64,000 bases of DNA, taken from the NCBI GenBank assembly GCA_963921935.1, contig OY998175.1, positions 223,774,517-223,838,516 on the forward strand. The letters are read 5' to 3'. Shown piece after piece: positions 33,561 through 45,623 of the stretch (positions within the stretch are counted from its first letter, which is position 1; every line of letters starts with the position of its first letter). This DNA comes from Galeruca laticollis. Its lineage: Eukaryota > Arthropoda > Insecta > Coleoptera > Chrysomelidae. The position numbers were made by a program, and so were the translations under genes. The notes beneath the pieces were generated by a model. It searched no databases. It saw only the letters and a program-made list of their open reading frames with translations, and was not told the DNA's origin.

Positions 33561-35593
33561 GGTCCTTCGAGCGCTCTAGAGAATGAACCTTTGATTTGTT
33601 GATCCATGGTCCTTAGATTATAGCAAAATGCCCAGTTGTAGTTTCGCGAACAATCTTGCAATCGTTGTTGAAGCTCCCTTCGCGTGATTCTAATTTATAT
33701 GCGCTACACTCGTGAATGTGAATTGTTATGTATGAGATTTGTTATTACGATACATCCCACGAAGTGTATACAAGTGACAAGTTTCTGATTGAATGATAAT
33801 CAGGGCATCTCATAGACGCGGAAAAGTTAGTTTAAATCTTTAAAACCGTTTATTGTTATTATTCTGTTTGACTTTCCTGTCAAATCACTTTGCTGATAAT
33901 AACTAGCCCATGAAAAAATTGAAGACAAGCTGAAATTTGGCATATGATTTTCTCTCGGGGTTCTTTAAACTGGTCACGAGTTGAGATCAAATTTGTTTTC
34001 TATTTCTATCTTTACATCTGTTATTTCTCATAATCTCACTCCAATCTTTGTTTTTTTTTGGAGTAAAATCCTTCTTCTTTATCGTTTGTGTTGTTTTCCT
34101 TTTTCGTTATGTTGTTTTATTCTTTCTGACGAATTTCTTCTAAAAAATCCTCCCCAAGTCTCCTTATTAGTTTGTAGACTGCTTTTTTGTTTCCCTTTCC
34201 TTTAACTTATTCTTCTTGACCCTAGTATAGAAACTTTACTTTTCTTCAAAATCCATCATCATAAGATCGTATAAATGAGAACTCAATTTTAAAATAAAAT
34301 TGGACAATCATAAATCAAAATGTATCGAATAAAACCCTTCCCGCGCCGCCTGTGTCATTGATTGAATGAACTCCGGTCACAAACCTTTTCGATCTCAACA
34401 AATTTTCTTCGATTCGAATGCCAACATGAAAACGGATGAGAATACTGTTTAGCTAACAAAGAAAATAGCGAATTTAAAGCCGAAATAAATCCTTAGAAAA
34501 TACCTTCGTATACAAATAAATGTGTTTTGTAGAACGTTACCTTTCCATAGGTGCTCTAACTAACAAGAAACAAAAACAGTATGTAAAAATGATGGCATAA
34601 AAGGGAATCACTTATGTTATACTTTGGAAATATTGCATAGTCTCTTCAGAAATGCGTACAATGAGACTTTGTACTTTGTGGGCATATGAAACATTTATTA
34701 TATTTAACTTTTGATTCCTTCTTAAATTTGAAAATTCTTTTTAAATTTTTCTTGCTCAATTTCAAGCATAGTATCCACTTCAGATGAGATACAGGATCTT
34801 ATCATAATTTTACTGATAATGATGCCAATTTTCTTTCAAAATATTTTTCTTTTTCTCCTTCCATTTGACAACAATTCGATAGTTTGGCCGTCAATAATTC
34901 TTTTGTTCAAGTTGATACAACATTTCCCTGCAAAATTCTGTCGTGAACTAGAAAGTGGAAGATATTTTTCGTAAATTGTTGATTATATCGTTACTAGTTT
35001 GATGAAAATTGGTTATTGCTACTGTCAAACAGTCTCTCATCTCCCAAATTTCAAAACTCTTGACAATCATCGTGATTTTATTTGAATCTTAGTAGGGATT
35101 GTGGATCTGGGATACCATCTGGAATAATTAAAACGTTTCCGTCTCGAAATGTTTCCAGGCTCTCGTCTGAAGTTTAAGTTAATTTGCTTTTTGCCTTAAT
35201 TATCTTTACATTTTGAGAACGATAGCGTTGTTCTTTTCGTCTGTGAAACAAAATTTTATACCGCCAACGAGAGATGCTCAAAATGGTTCGATGAATTTAT
35301 TCATCGTTTTCATTAAAACGAACGATTCCTTTCAGTTTCCGAGTTTATAACGTTATATTGTTCAATTTTATGATCTATTTTAATTAAAATTTCAATCACT
35401 CAAAGGTAATGGATTCGTAAATTGAGGTGCAATTGAAAAAGATTTAGAAATATCGTGAAAGAAACTGTTGGCAATATTTCAAAACATTGCTTTAGATATC
35501 AGTGCAAACTATTATGTATTTTAAGTCGAAACATAGATTGTTGAGAGTTCTTCAAAAATAGCGTTGTGATATTATCTTAATCTAATTTTAATG
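33561..35593. other. No recognisable gene
   Basis: About 2 kb of AT-rich sequence. Open frames such as 33,981-34,205 are hydrophobic by composition (T-rich strand) and have no recognisable motif. Part of it may be BEL/Pao untranslated sequence or LTR, but there is no matching copy to prove this. Confidence 0.35.
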
Positions 35594-35856
35594 AAATTAA
35601 CTGCCTTGACCCTTACTTCGTCGAATCTACTCATATTAGTGTTTTAAATGAAACTCACTGTTTCTAGCTAATTCCACAATATAATGAAAATTGTTGAAAA
35701 TTCTAAAAAGTTGACAATTGTTTCGATAAATCAAATCTGAAGATGGTATTGATTTGTCGAAACAATTGTCAATTTTTTATAATTTTCAACAATTTTCATT
35801 ATATTGTGGAATTAGCTAGAAACAGCGAGTTTCGTTTAAAACACTAATATTAGTTT
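35594..35856. mobile_element. Hairpin MITE, copy 2
   Basis: Same family as 26,727 and 47,274. The left outer repeat AAATTAACTGCCTTGACCCT is followed by TCATATTAGTGTTTTAAATG and the core TAGCTAATTCCACAATATAA, which reappears inverted on the right. Loop centre near 35,735. It lies next to the presumed Gypsy 3' LTR. Confidence 0.88.
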
Positions 35857-35861
35857 ACCGG

Positions 35862-36949
35862 TTTATAGTCCAATCGAAATGTAAAAATAGAAATATAAGT
35901 GGTAGAGTTGAAGGATGTGACAAATTATGGATGTGATACAATACAGGGTAATCCAAGTTATCATATACAGTGAAATACGAGTAATTGAGCTTACTACTAC
36001 TTAATTACTCGTATTTCATCATCCCCTCCTGGAAGAGGAAAATTATCTCTGATATTTTTTTGATATTAAATCTAACTATCTTGTTATTAATCACTTAACT
36101 GTTTGTTTCACATTGTTTATTTGTTTTTATTAACTTTCTTGTTCGTTTTTATTCACTGTATTGTTCATTTACTCATCCACCACACTATGTTTATAAATAT
36201 TATGGTTATTATACAAATACAGTCGATTTTTATTAACGGTCTGATTTTTATTATTTTGAGATGAAATCTCACAGTTTACACCTATTATTTTCGTTATTTT
36301 AAATGGGCCTGAATAATAGGGGTCGAACTTAGTTCTTTCCTCTTTTTTTAATATTACTGAATCTCCCATCTTAAAATTTACGGTTGAAGATTCTTTTTTG
36401 CTGTTATTCACCCTAATTAACTTATTTTTATCAAAAACTCTCTAGTTCGTTCATGCGCGTATAGTAATATGTATTTCAATTCCTTATCATAACTTTCAAA
36501 ATTATAACTTTGTTCAATTTCTGAATCTATACATTCCGTCATGTTAGGTTTTCTACCATACAATGATTCGAATGAAGTGTATCCGTGATACAATTATTTC
36601 TAGCGTCATTTATAAAATTTCTTACATATTCGTTGAATGTTCAATGAAGTTTTCCACAACTCCATATCGATTCGTGACGATATGCTGTTGAAACATTGGG
36701 TTTCATTTTTGAAAGTTCTGCTAAATTTGTCATTATTCCGTTTTTATACTCTATTTCTTGATCCGTCTTTATTTCTTTCATTAAACCACAGGCTGGCATA
36801 AAGTTGTCGAATAGCGCTTTCGCCATTATTGTTGCTTCCTTGTTACTGACTGGTATCATGAACGCATATGTTTTCAGTTCACACAGTTTTGTAATACAAT
36901 AACGATTTCCATTGTTACTTTATACAAAAGGGCCTATCGTGTCTATATA
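35862..36949 (-). mobile_element. Ty3/Gypsy element, 3' part
   Basis: Minus-strand piece holding the integrase core and C-terminus, a polypurine tract CCAGGAGGGGATG near 36,030, and presumed 3' LTR sequence starting near 36,018 that runs into the MITE. The LTR start contains a perfect 16-bp inverted repeat (TGAAATACGAGTAATT at 35,971-35,986 and its complement at 36,003-36,018). The element stops exactly at the TA target of the Tc1 copy at 36,950. Confidence 0.75.
36169..36949 (-). pseudogene. Gypsy integrase core and C-terminus
   Basis: Read from 36,949 downward: IDTIGPFV (first catalytic Asp), a GNRYCITKLCELKTYAFMIP stretch, PVSNKEATIMAKALFDNFM, MKEIKTDQEIEYKN (second Asp in TDQ), STAYRHESI where the family has STAYHPQ; then FESLYGRKPNMTECIDSEIE near 36,530-36,580 and the C-terminal GDSVILKKEERTKFDPYYSG with PFKI (36,290-36,380), the usual DNA-binding tail of Gypsy integrases. 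The expected catalytic Glu lies in a damaged region after a frame break near 36,640. The N-terminal zinc-binding domain is missing here; a Gypsy fragment at 42.8-44.8 kb ends in exactly that domain. Confidence 0.85.
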
Positions 36950-38265
36950 CACATACATTCAAAAGTTTTGCAACATCCAATATCTCATAAAGTATTTTCT
37001 TCTCCATCAAAAATCGATTGGAGGATAATTAATTGATTAGTTTTATGTTAATGAAAACATCAAAGTTTTTTGTAGAAAATTTAATATCCACTAATACACA
37101 TGTTTTAAATATAAGAGTATTTTTGCAAGAAAATTCATTTTACAAATTGGTGACTTTTTTGGAAAAATATCAAATTAGAATTATTTAATTATGAGCCTGA
37201 GCGGCATGAAAGCTCTTGTACACTCCTGGGTGAATTTCTGCATGCTGCAACTGCCCTGGAAAGGATGTCCCAACCATGTTATATTGGATTCATATCTGGC
37301 GATAAGGCGGGCCAGTCCAAGCGATTGATGCCTTCGGTTCCTAGATACTCAATTACAGCTCTGGTGCGATGAGGACGGGCGTTATCATCCAAAAAAACGA
37401 AAGCGTTGCTAACATATGCTCGCTATAGCCTCACGTGAGGATGTAGAAACTTCCTGAGGTATCTATCACCACTCATTGTTCCCTGAACATGGATTAATTC
37501 TGTGCGGCCGTTGGACATAATCCCGGCCCAAAACATAGCACTTCCTCCTCTAAAGGGCAGCACAGGGCGGACATGGGCGAGCTGGGCTGCTCTCGTTAGC
37601 TCTCTCCACACACGTATTCGATGGCTATCATGTACCAAACCAATTCTTATCTCATCAGAAAAAAGCAGAGAATTCCAAAATTCTTCGGGCAAGGCTGCGT
37701 GCTCTTGGGCCCATTGTAGGCGGCGAAGTCTGTGCGTAGGTAGTAGTCGGGGTACTCTCATTAGTCGACGACACCTCAATCCTGTCGAAAGTATTTGTCT
37801 CCGTAATGTAGAGACCGATACTGGATATTGCGATTTTGCCATTCATGGTAACACTCCTTCTACCGCTCCTAGGTCTGTCACGAAAAGAATTGGTCTGGAG
37901 ATAGCGGTTCCATGTGTGAGATACATCACTTTGCGATCTACCTACTCTATTAGCCACAAACCTTTATGAATGGCCTTCTTCAATTAGACCTAGTATTCTG
38001 GCACGATCAATCTCACTTGTCACTTGACGTTTCGGGTTGGCAGTTTAAAAGATAAAATTAAACTTCCTTTGCTACAAAAATTATTGTACCAAAAATGTAC
38101 TCTCCAACAAAAAAACGTGTATTTCTTGCAAAAACATTATTTGTACAAATACCTTTGATGTTTTTTACTTGAAACTAATTGATTAATTAGTATCCAGTCC
38201 AGTCTTGATGAAGAAATCATTACTTACAGAGATATAGGGTGATGCAAAACTTTTGAATCTATGTG
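36950..38265 (-). mobile_element. Tc1-type transposon, 1316 bp
   Basis: Terminal repeats CACATACATTCAAAAGTTTT (left) and, at the right, the complement of CACATAGATTCAAAAGTTTT, both flanked by TA (36,948-36,949 and 38,266-38,267), as expected for Tc1/mariner insertion. The subterminal sequences also pair in part. One transposase reading frame on the minus strand. It sits at the edge of Gypsy coding sequence on the left and of a fold-back element on the right. Confidence 0.92.
37180..38025 (-). pseudogene. Tc1 transposase, E of DD34E lost to a stop
   Basis: From about 38,025 downward: EIDRARILGLIEEGHS followed by a stop; the helix-turn-helix VANRVGRSQSDVSHTWNRYL (about 37,895-37,960); RDRPRSGRRSVT; a frameshift near 37,840; VSVSTLRRQILSTGLRCRRL; LLFSDEIRIGL (first Asp) near 37,655; GGSAMFWAGIMSNGRTELIH; a second break near 37,425; then FVFLDDNARPHRTRAV (second Asp) and LSPDMNPI followed by TAA where the catalytic Glu codon GAA belongs, with WDIL-type text after it. 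From the second Asp there are 34 residues to that position, so the parent was DD34E, the Tc1 signature. The element cannot move itself. Confidence 0.92.
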
Positions 38266-38269
38266 TATA

Positions 38270-38803
38270 CTGTTTTAGTCGAAATTTAAATGATTTCGAC
38301 GTATTGACCTGACCGGTCTTCGAAGGTCAAAACAACTACATTAATGGCTGATACCACGCAGAATATTGAATTACATTCCCTTCGAAAACCGTGACGTCGA
38401 TCGGTCATTTTGCCGATACGGACATCTGTGGTGATTCGCAACTGATAGCGGAAGAGCATAGTACACTGATGCGTTTCGACCTTCTTGAGTCTCTTCAAGA
38501 GTGCCGTAATGCCTTCCAGTTCAGAATCTCTAATCCGAACTGAAGATTACACCCTCCGACAACCTCTTTTGGTTCGTGTAATTACACAAGCGAGAAGTAG
38601 TCAGTTGGCGCCATCTTCCGCTATCAGTTGCGAATCACCACAGATGTCCGTATCGGCAAAATTGCCGATCGACGTCACGGTTTTCGAAGGGGATGTAGTT
38701 CAATATTCTGCGTGGTATTAGCCAGGAGTGTAGTTGTTTTGCCCTTCGAAGAACGGTCAGGCCAATACGTCGAAATTATTGAAATTTCGACTAAAACAGG
38801 TGT
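38270..38803. mobile_element. Fold-back element, about 195-bp arms
   Basis: Left arm 38,270-38,463 and right arm about 38,609-38,803 are inverted copies at roughly 90% identity (shared words include CGATACGGACATCTGTGGTG and AATACCACGCAGAATATTGA in one orientation). Loop about 145 bp. Tips are CTGTTTTAGTCGAAATTT and the complement. No protein is encoded; open frames across the arms are mirror images. GC content is above that of the flanks. Possible weak 9-bp target duplication GTGTCTATA / GTGTACTAG, if the Tc1 copy is ignored. Confidence 0.88.
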
Positions 38804-38905
38804 ACTAGAAAATCGAAATTTTTATTTCATATAGCACCTCGTATTTTATGAAATTGTATTCATTTTTATTCCATACGACTAATAGGGTCGCATTTATCTG
38901 AGGTG

Positions 38906-38907
<2 letters not shown>

Positions 38908-38950
<43 letters not shown>
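38908..38950. repeat. TA dinucleotide microsatellite
   Basis: About 20 TA units, slightly interrupted at the right end. Confidence 0.95.
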
Positions 38951-38956
<6 letters not shown>

Positions 38957-41166
38957 GTGTAATTTTTACTATGGGATATTTATTTTCATTTGATTTATCT
39001 TTATTGTATTGTATATTTTACCTTTCTTTTACTTTACCTTCGGCTAGCTCCTGATTATAATCTGTGAAATTTAATTTTATTTATAATTTATATGATAGTC
39101 GGCAGCATGAAGCTCCTCCCTTTGTGTTCTGGACGCATATGTATAACTTTGATACACATTAAAATATTGAATTCTGAAATTTTTCTAGTATGTTTTATCC
39201 CTGAATAAAATATATACCTTTGTTTTTATCGACTCCAAATATTGTTATAGAATGAATGAATTAAGCACTATTTTCTAAATGTATCATGAATATTAAACAG
39301 AATGATAAAAAAAATACCAACACTTTAACGAAATGATATAATAAATTGTTGAGATTATATTCAAATTCTTTTTACATAAATATTCTTTACACCGCTTCTG
39401 CATTCTTGACTGAACATGCGCACTGAATGCTTAAAATGACTGCGTCGGCGCATAGGAGAAACAAATCCTCGTTTATCGTTTCATAACGACACAAAACGTA
39501 TGGTCCACAGTCGATGTTGTTTGGATGAATGTTTTCATAAATTTAACGTCCTTAAATTCATTGCAATCATTGATATATTATAGAAAATTATACTATATAG
39601 TTACATACATATATCAAAATGCGAGTAAAGTGAATGATGAATAGTTATAGAAATAGTTAAACATGCATTAGAAGAAATAGAAGTGAAATGGTACTTTACG
39701 TGCAATGTAAACAATGATGATGTGAAATAAAAATTTTTAACAAGTGAGTACAAATTATAACTATTATTAAAGTTGCATGATAATCAAAATTACATGGATA
39801 TCCATGGATATGAAATGATATTCATCATTTTATATTGTTTTTGGCCTTTTTGTAGAAATTTTAATGTAAACGTTCGAATAATATTTTTATTGTTCACTAT
39901 TTCTTTCTCTTTGGAATTCCAAATTAAAAAAACTTAAAAACCACTGACCTTATTTCCAATTCTCGGCACTGTGGAACTGCTGCTAAGCGTCTATTATCCT
40001 TGGAATTTCTTATTAAAGAAATACACTTTCTGCACACTGCACTTTATTACACAGTTGAAACGAAATTGATATTTTGATTTTATAATGGTTTTTAACTTGA
40101 AATTATATACTTTTACATAGTTTTATGAAAATTTTTGTAAAGGAGAACTACATAGATGCTAACCATTCTTCTACCAACGCCCAATTCTCAATTCTTTTTT
40201 AAATCAACAAACTTTTTCACATATCAAAAACAAATATTGTTTTTTTATTCGAAAATTGTCAATTTGAGTGTTTCTCATAAAAATACAAAATTCTATAATT
40301 AAAATTATCCTGGAGGATAATAACAGTTATATAAATGGGTTTATAATGTATAATGGGAATATATAAAATGTCCTCTACATGTATTACAATCCCAAAATTT
40401 GTTGTAATTCCCTTTTTATGGTATATTCATTTACAATTAAATATACAATTTCTATAACCTAAAAAAATTATTTATATATATGGAACTGTTTAGTTTTCAA
40501 TTTATGAATTTTTACTAATTTTATTTTATATAAACTCTTATTTGTTTCCAAATTTGCTTTTTATGTTTAATATTCAATTCCAAATCAATGATTTTAGGTT
40601 GGCAAGAAAATCATTAGATTTTATTACTTCCTGTTCATTAAATTTTATTTAGTTAACAGATTTCCTTGACATATAACATAGCTCTGTTCCGTATGTCATC
40701 TTTCATGAAGTTTTTCTTTCTTCATAAATTCTTTTTCAAATTGTAAACTTTTACTACCATCGTCTGTGAATATCGCTAATCAATTAGTAAGTTGACTATT
40801 AATTCTTGTTATTTCAGGTTTCAAACAAAACAACATTCTACTTCATCCAGATATTGACATGGCAGTGTTCAGATGATTTTGAAAATTGTTGACGTTGACT
40901 TGACCTTAGGATTTAATTGTGAAGGTAAAATTTTTATACTTAACTATAATGTTATCAATAAAATTTTATTCCTTATTCTTTAATCCTATCTTTATAATTG
41001 GTTTTCTCAATATTTGATAATACATTGGCTTACTTCATTCATTCGTTTATATTAAATTTAGTTTTTAACTAGGTAGTGTCTAATGGCACACCCTACGTAT
41101 TAATAAAAAATCTTTTGAATATTCAATCTCATACGTGAATTATTTATATATATTAGAGGACTGGTT

Positions 41167-41168
<2 letters not shown>

Positions 41169-41227
<59 letters not shown>
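41169..41227. repeat. TA dinucleotide microsatellite
   Basis: About 29 uninterrupted TA units. Confidence 0.96.
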
Positions 41228-41231
<4 letters not shown>

Positions 41232-42779
41232 CAGATCCTCTATTTGAAATTTAAAGGAAAGTAGAACATAAGGGAATTCATTTATATTTGGCTGCCATAC
41301 TTTTGATACACACTGTGTTATATGTAAATTCACTAATTTTGAAAGATTCAGTAGAAATATCAGATTTGACATTTCAAAATTTGATGACATTCATGTAGAA
41401 TATATCTAATAATAGATAGAACATATTATGATTTGTGGAAAATGTTTGAAATTTCAAATTATAGAGGTCTCTGCTAGCAACATTACAAGTGTAATAAAAG
41501 AATTCAAATCTCACTTGGTTATTGAAAATCATAGATTAGTAATTTTTTTAAAAACAAGAAAATTTGGTAACCAACGGAAAGGAAATTTATTTATTTTGAA
41601 AAAGTTTAGTCAGTTGTGTTTGAAACCCCGAAGAGACAACATCATAATTAGAGTTGTCTCAATTTTGTGGTAGATAGTAGTAGTTGTATATCTATACAAC
41701 CAGATTCAAAAGACATTTCATTATAAAGCCAGTGCGTGCATAATTCGAATAAGAATTGCATCGTGTGTAGTGGATGTGTTCGAGATTTCTAAATAAAATT
41801 TAGAAGGTATCCTGAATTCTAAGGTGATTTAGAATTGTACGAGTTGTCCAGTCATTAGTTGGTGAGTCCGATCCAGTCTTTTTACAATAATTTCTCGAGA
41901 AATAATAAGGCCTATTTTAAATAAAATTTGACATAGATGCATCTATTAGATTTCTGATTGCAAACAAAATTAATAAGTCATAAAAGGAAATTCATATATG
42001 AGAAGAAAATTTTGAATTAGACAAATTTGAGTGAAGCTTGTTTTAACATTTATAAACGTCAAGATTTAATTCCACGATTGGAACTTTCATTAATCGTTTT
42101 TCATTACATTAATTTATAGCATATAGGTTGTAGTAATTTTAAGTTTAGTAGAAATTTCGATTGTTGTTTCGTTTGTAATAATTTTGGGGAATATTAATTT
42201 GTTAATTTGTATCTGGTAGTATAATATATAAGTTTGCATTCCTACTCAATATAGTCTTTTTATAACATAATTTCAGAAAATTATACATTTTTCATTAAAT
42301 AAAACTGCGTCGATTGAATCAGTGACAGTTGATCATTTTCAGTGACAGAAATATTGGAAACGTCATCAGATATTTGAAGTGCCTTTTATAATATTAAACA
42401 TACAGTTACTATAGATTCTGAACAATGGTGAAACAGATAATTTGGAAATACGTAGAGATTTAAACAAATTTTGAATAATTCATTTTTTCAACAGTTTGAT
42501 CCCACCCTGAGAGAAGAGTAATAGGTTGATTATACATATAAATTCATTTTTAGAAATACTAAATTAATATTTATTAGAGCCGGGCATATTTTTGACAACT
42601 ACTGTCAAAGTTGGAATTTCTTACATAAATTCTTAAGTTGCACGTACAAGAATTGTCGCTGCGACAATATACAATAACGTGAGGCGAATTGAAATTTATC
42701 TTCACATTAAAATTAAACAATTAAAATTCATCATAGAATATTAAATATATAATATATATCTATATATATATATAATATC

Positions 42780-44760
42780 AAACGGTTTAATTGAAGTATG
42801 CGTAATGACTAATCTATTTAACAATCTATTGTTTCCTACGTGTCCTCCAAACATTGGATTATTGTGATATCTTGAATCTCTTCTTTCCGCTCTACCGTCT
42901 TCGGTACTTCGCAGATACATACTTGTACGTTCTTTAACCTTTTATTACCTTCTTCTATGAATTATTTTCTCGTGCACTTTTTGAATAATATATAATTATT
43001 GCAATATATCTTCATTTTCTTCATTTAAAATTTTACCGGAATCTCATCAAGCTTTTCCAACGTTCGTCCGTCGAAGTTGTATATTCCGGTAGGTAAGGTT
43101 TCACTAAATTTCAATTTGTTTTTTATCCGCATGCTCATCCTTAACGAGATACGGTTATTTTCAAAATGTAAAATTAGTAATTTATGTGCCTCTAAATTAT
43201 ATAAAACTTTAATTACTGAAGGTTTTTCTATTGGCCTTTCTTCTGCTTCTCCTTCTTCCACGAGATCTTTTTCTGATCGAGTGTTCTCTTTGCGCGTTTG
43301 TGCTCTTGTGATTGCCAAGACGTGTGAGTTGTTTATGTACAAATCTTTGAGCTCTCCCATAGATATTCGGGATATGCTATCCGCGTAGTTCGCTTCTCCT
43401 TTAACGTACTTTATTTCAAAATTGTACTCTTCCAAGTCGAGTCTTATTCTGGTGAGTTGAGAAGTTAGGTCTTTCATTGCAACTGAATGAGTTAGTAGTT
43501 GGCGATCTGATTTAACTATACAATGTGCTGTGCCATATAAGTAACGTTTAAAATCATTGATTCCCCAATAAATGCTAATGCTAACAAATCTTTTATGATG
43601 GTAGGTTTGTTAAGTTCACTTTTGTTAAAACCTCGAGATGCGAATGCAATGGGTAGGTCAATGTCATCGTAATTTTGACTAAATATCGCTGAACATGCAT
43701 TATTTGAAGCGTCTGTAGTTAAGATGAATTCTTTATTAAAGTCTGGGTATTTTAAAATTGGTGGGGTGATTTAAGCTTCTTTTGAGATTTGAAATGAGTT
43801 TTCACATTCTTTCGACCAATCAAATTTCACATTTTTCCTAGATAATTTATTAAGTGGTATACATATTTCTGCAAAATTCGGAATAAAGCGTCTGTAATAA
43901 TTGCAAAATGCAACAAATCTTTTGACCTCGCTAGCCTTTTTTGGAACTGGGTAATGTTCTATGACTGAATTTTGCTTTGTCTGGTAAAACACCTCCATTT
44001 TATAAATTGTGACCTAAATACGTGACCTTTCGCATGAAGAATTTGAATTTTTTTGGATTTAATGCGTGGAATACTTTCCTACAATTTCTTAAATGATGAT
44101 TTTCCGAAATTCCTAAGACTACTAAGTCATCCTTATAAAGAATTACTTTTTCTGAAGTTAGACCTGAAAATGCTATCGACATCCTTCTTGAAAAACTGTT
44201 AGGCCTTATATTTAATCCGGAGGGTATTCTTGTAAATTGAAAAGAACCTTCCTCTGTACTGATAGAACAGTACTTTCTATAAGATTGTTCTAACGGTATC
44301 TGATGAAAACCTGACATAAGCTCTGTCATTTGTGATTGTGTAGTGCGACAATTTTTATATATACTGGTGTATTGTCTCTAACTAATATCTTTCGCTCATA
44401 AAAATTATTGTGCGTTAGAATGTCGTTTTTTAAAGCAAATATGTCTGCAGAATTTCCACTCAAATTTGTTAAATCATTTCTCACATACTTCGGTACTTCT
44501 AAATTTAAAGATGTTTTCAGCCCTTTCATTCGATTCTTGCTATCATTCGTAATAGTCTATACATCAAACAAATCTTAGTCCAAGATTTCAATGTCTTTAG
44601 TTTTTAATGAAATACTCTCGTAATTTGTATTCAAAATTCTTACATATGGGTTTTTCCCTGATATTATTGATCTAGCTATAAATAATCCCGGTGTTAGTTC
44701 CTGTTGTTCTACAACTCCATTTTTTGGCAAATTCTCAAAATTTTCTACTCATCTGTACAC
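42780..44760 (-). pseudogene. Ty3/Gypsy pol: pre-RT, RT, RNase H, integrase finger
   Basis: Read from 44,760 downward. An upstream segment with ELTPGLFIARSIISGKNPYV and PKYVRNDLTNLSGNSADIFA precedes the RT. The RT shows MSGFHQIPLEQSYRKY, FQFTRIPSGLNIRPNSF and VILYKDDLVVLG, where the catalytic box is YKDD instead of YLDD/YVDD. FCNYYRRFIPNFAEI at about 43,880-43,920 is the usual thumb motif. RNase H follows: FILTTDASNNACSAIFSQ and LPIAFASRGFNKSELN (43,600-43,730), then YNFEIKYVKGEANYADSISR (43,380-43,430). The piece ends with an integrase N-terminal zinc region (NNPMFGGHVGNNRLF, about 42,825-42,870). There are several frame breaks. It may be the 5' partner of the Gypsy piece at 36 kb. Confidence 0.9.
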
Positions 44761-45623
44761 CTCATAACTAGGTGATATTGCTCACGTATCATATCATGGG
44801 GTTACCGAAAATCTGGATTGGGACTTGATTTCTAGAATTACAGTTTATGTGTGAGTGTTTTCGAAACTTCCCGCTACTATAATTGTTTTCGTCGCGTCCG
44901 TTGTGGCGTTCATCGTCACTGCCTGATAAATTTTAATTATGAATTGTCATTCTTGAATGTGATAATATATAATTTCAACCCATTCCAGGTGACAGTTACT
45001 TACAGCTTACCATAAACGTCTTGGCAACATCTTAACCTGAAATGAAAATTACTTCTAACTTTATTTAACATATCAATCGTGACCGGCTTAATCTCAAGCA
45101 TTTTTCTCCCTCTTAAGTAATTCAAAACCATGATTTTTCATTTCCTTCTCTAATATCTTTTCTTCAAAACAAAATTTGTTCCCTGTACATCGAAAACAAC
45201 TCTATTTATCTGCTGTTTCACCATTTCGAAACAATTTCAAGTAAATATTTGTAAAATTTGTAAAACGCTTTATACATATCCCCATCATTTCAGGTTTTCC
45301 AAATACACGTCAATATCGCGCCCCGAAATTGATGATTGAAGAAATTTTCAGGTGAGATTACCCCACGAATCGACTCTAGTCGCTTTTCCTCGGCCGTCAC
45401 CGGATCGGTGTTTCCTTCCTCGAACTGCCAGAATGAGTGGCGTCAGTGTTGGAAAGTATTACGTTAGGGGTAGGTTTTCGACCTCTTTTTTTGGAAATTT
45501 GAATACTTCGCGCCTTTTGATACGTGAATAAAAATTTAAAAAGAATCGTTCTTATCGAAATTCGCGCGGGTGAAAAAGTGTGATTTTAATTGTGAATTTT
45601 GGATAGTGAACAAGTTAATAATT
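44761..45623. other. Possible promoter/leader of the signal-peptide exon
   Basis: 45,350-45,600 is richer in GC and CG than its surroundings. It holds an arthropod initiator-like TCAGT at 45,443-45,447 and an upstream ATG (45,433) whose short frame does not continue into the exon at 45,624. A 58-nt block at 45,294-45,351 has a CATTTCAG acceptor and a TTTTCAG/GTGAGA donor, so it could be a leader exon. 44,761-45,290 holds nothing I can identify. Support is only from motifs. Confidence 0.3.

Larger units (their letters stand above)
38804..42779. other. About 4 kb with no recognisable gene
   Basis: Very AT-rich sequence with two TA microsatellites (38,908-38,950 and 41,169-41,227). Open frames such as 41,428-41,673 have no known motif. 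A 107-nt block at 40,818-40,924 is flanked by splice-like signals (ATTTCAG before, GAAG/GTAAAA after) but is non-coding. No terminal repeats seen. Confidence 0.35.

Noticed and set aside
33981..34205. Possible membrane protein frame
   Set aside because: Hydrophobicity is explained by a T-rich strand; no conserved features.
37502..37969. 155-codon plus-strand frame
   Set aside because: Antisense shadow of the Tc1 transposase on the minus strand.
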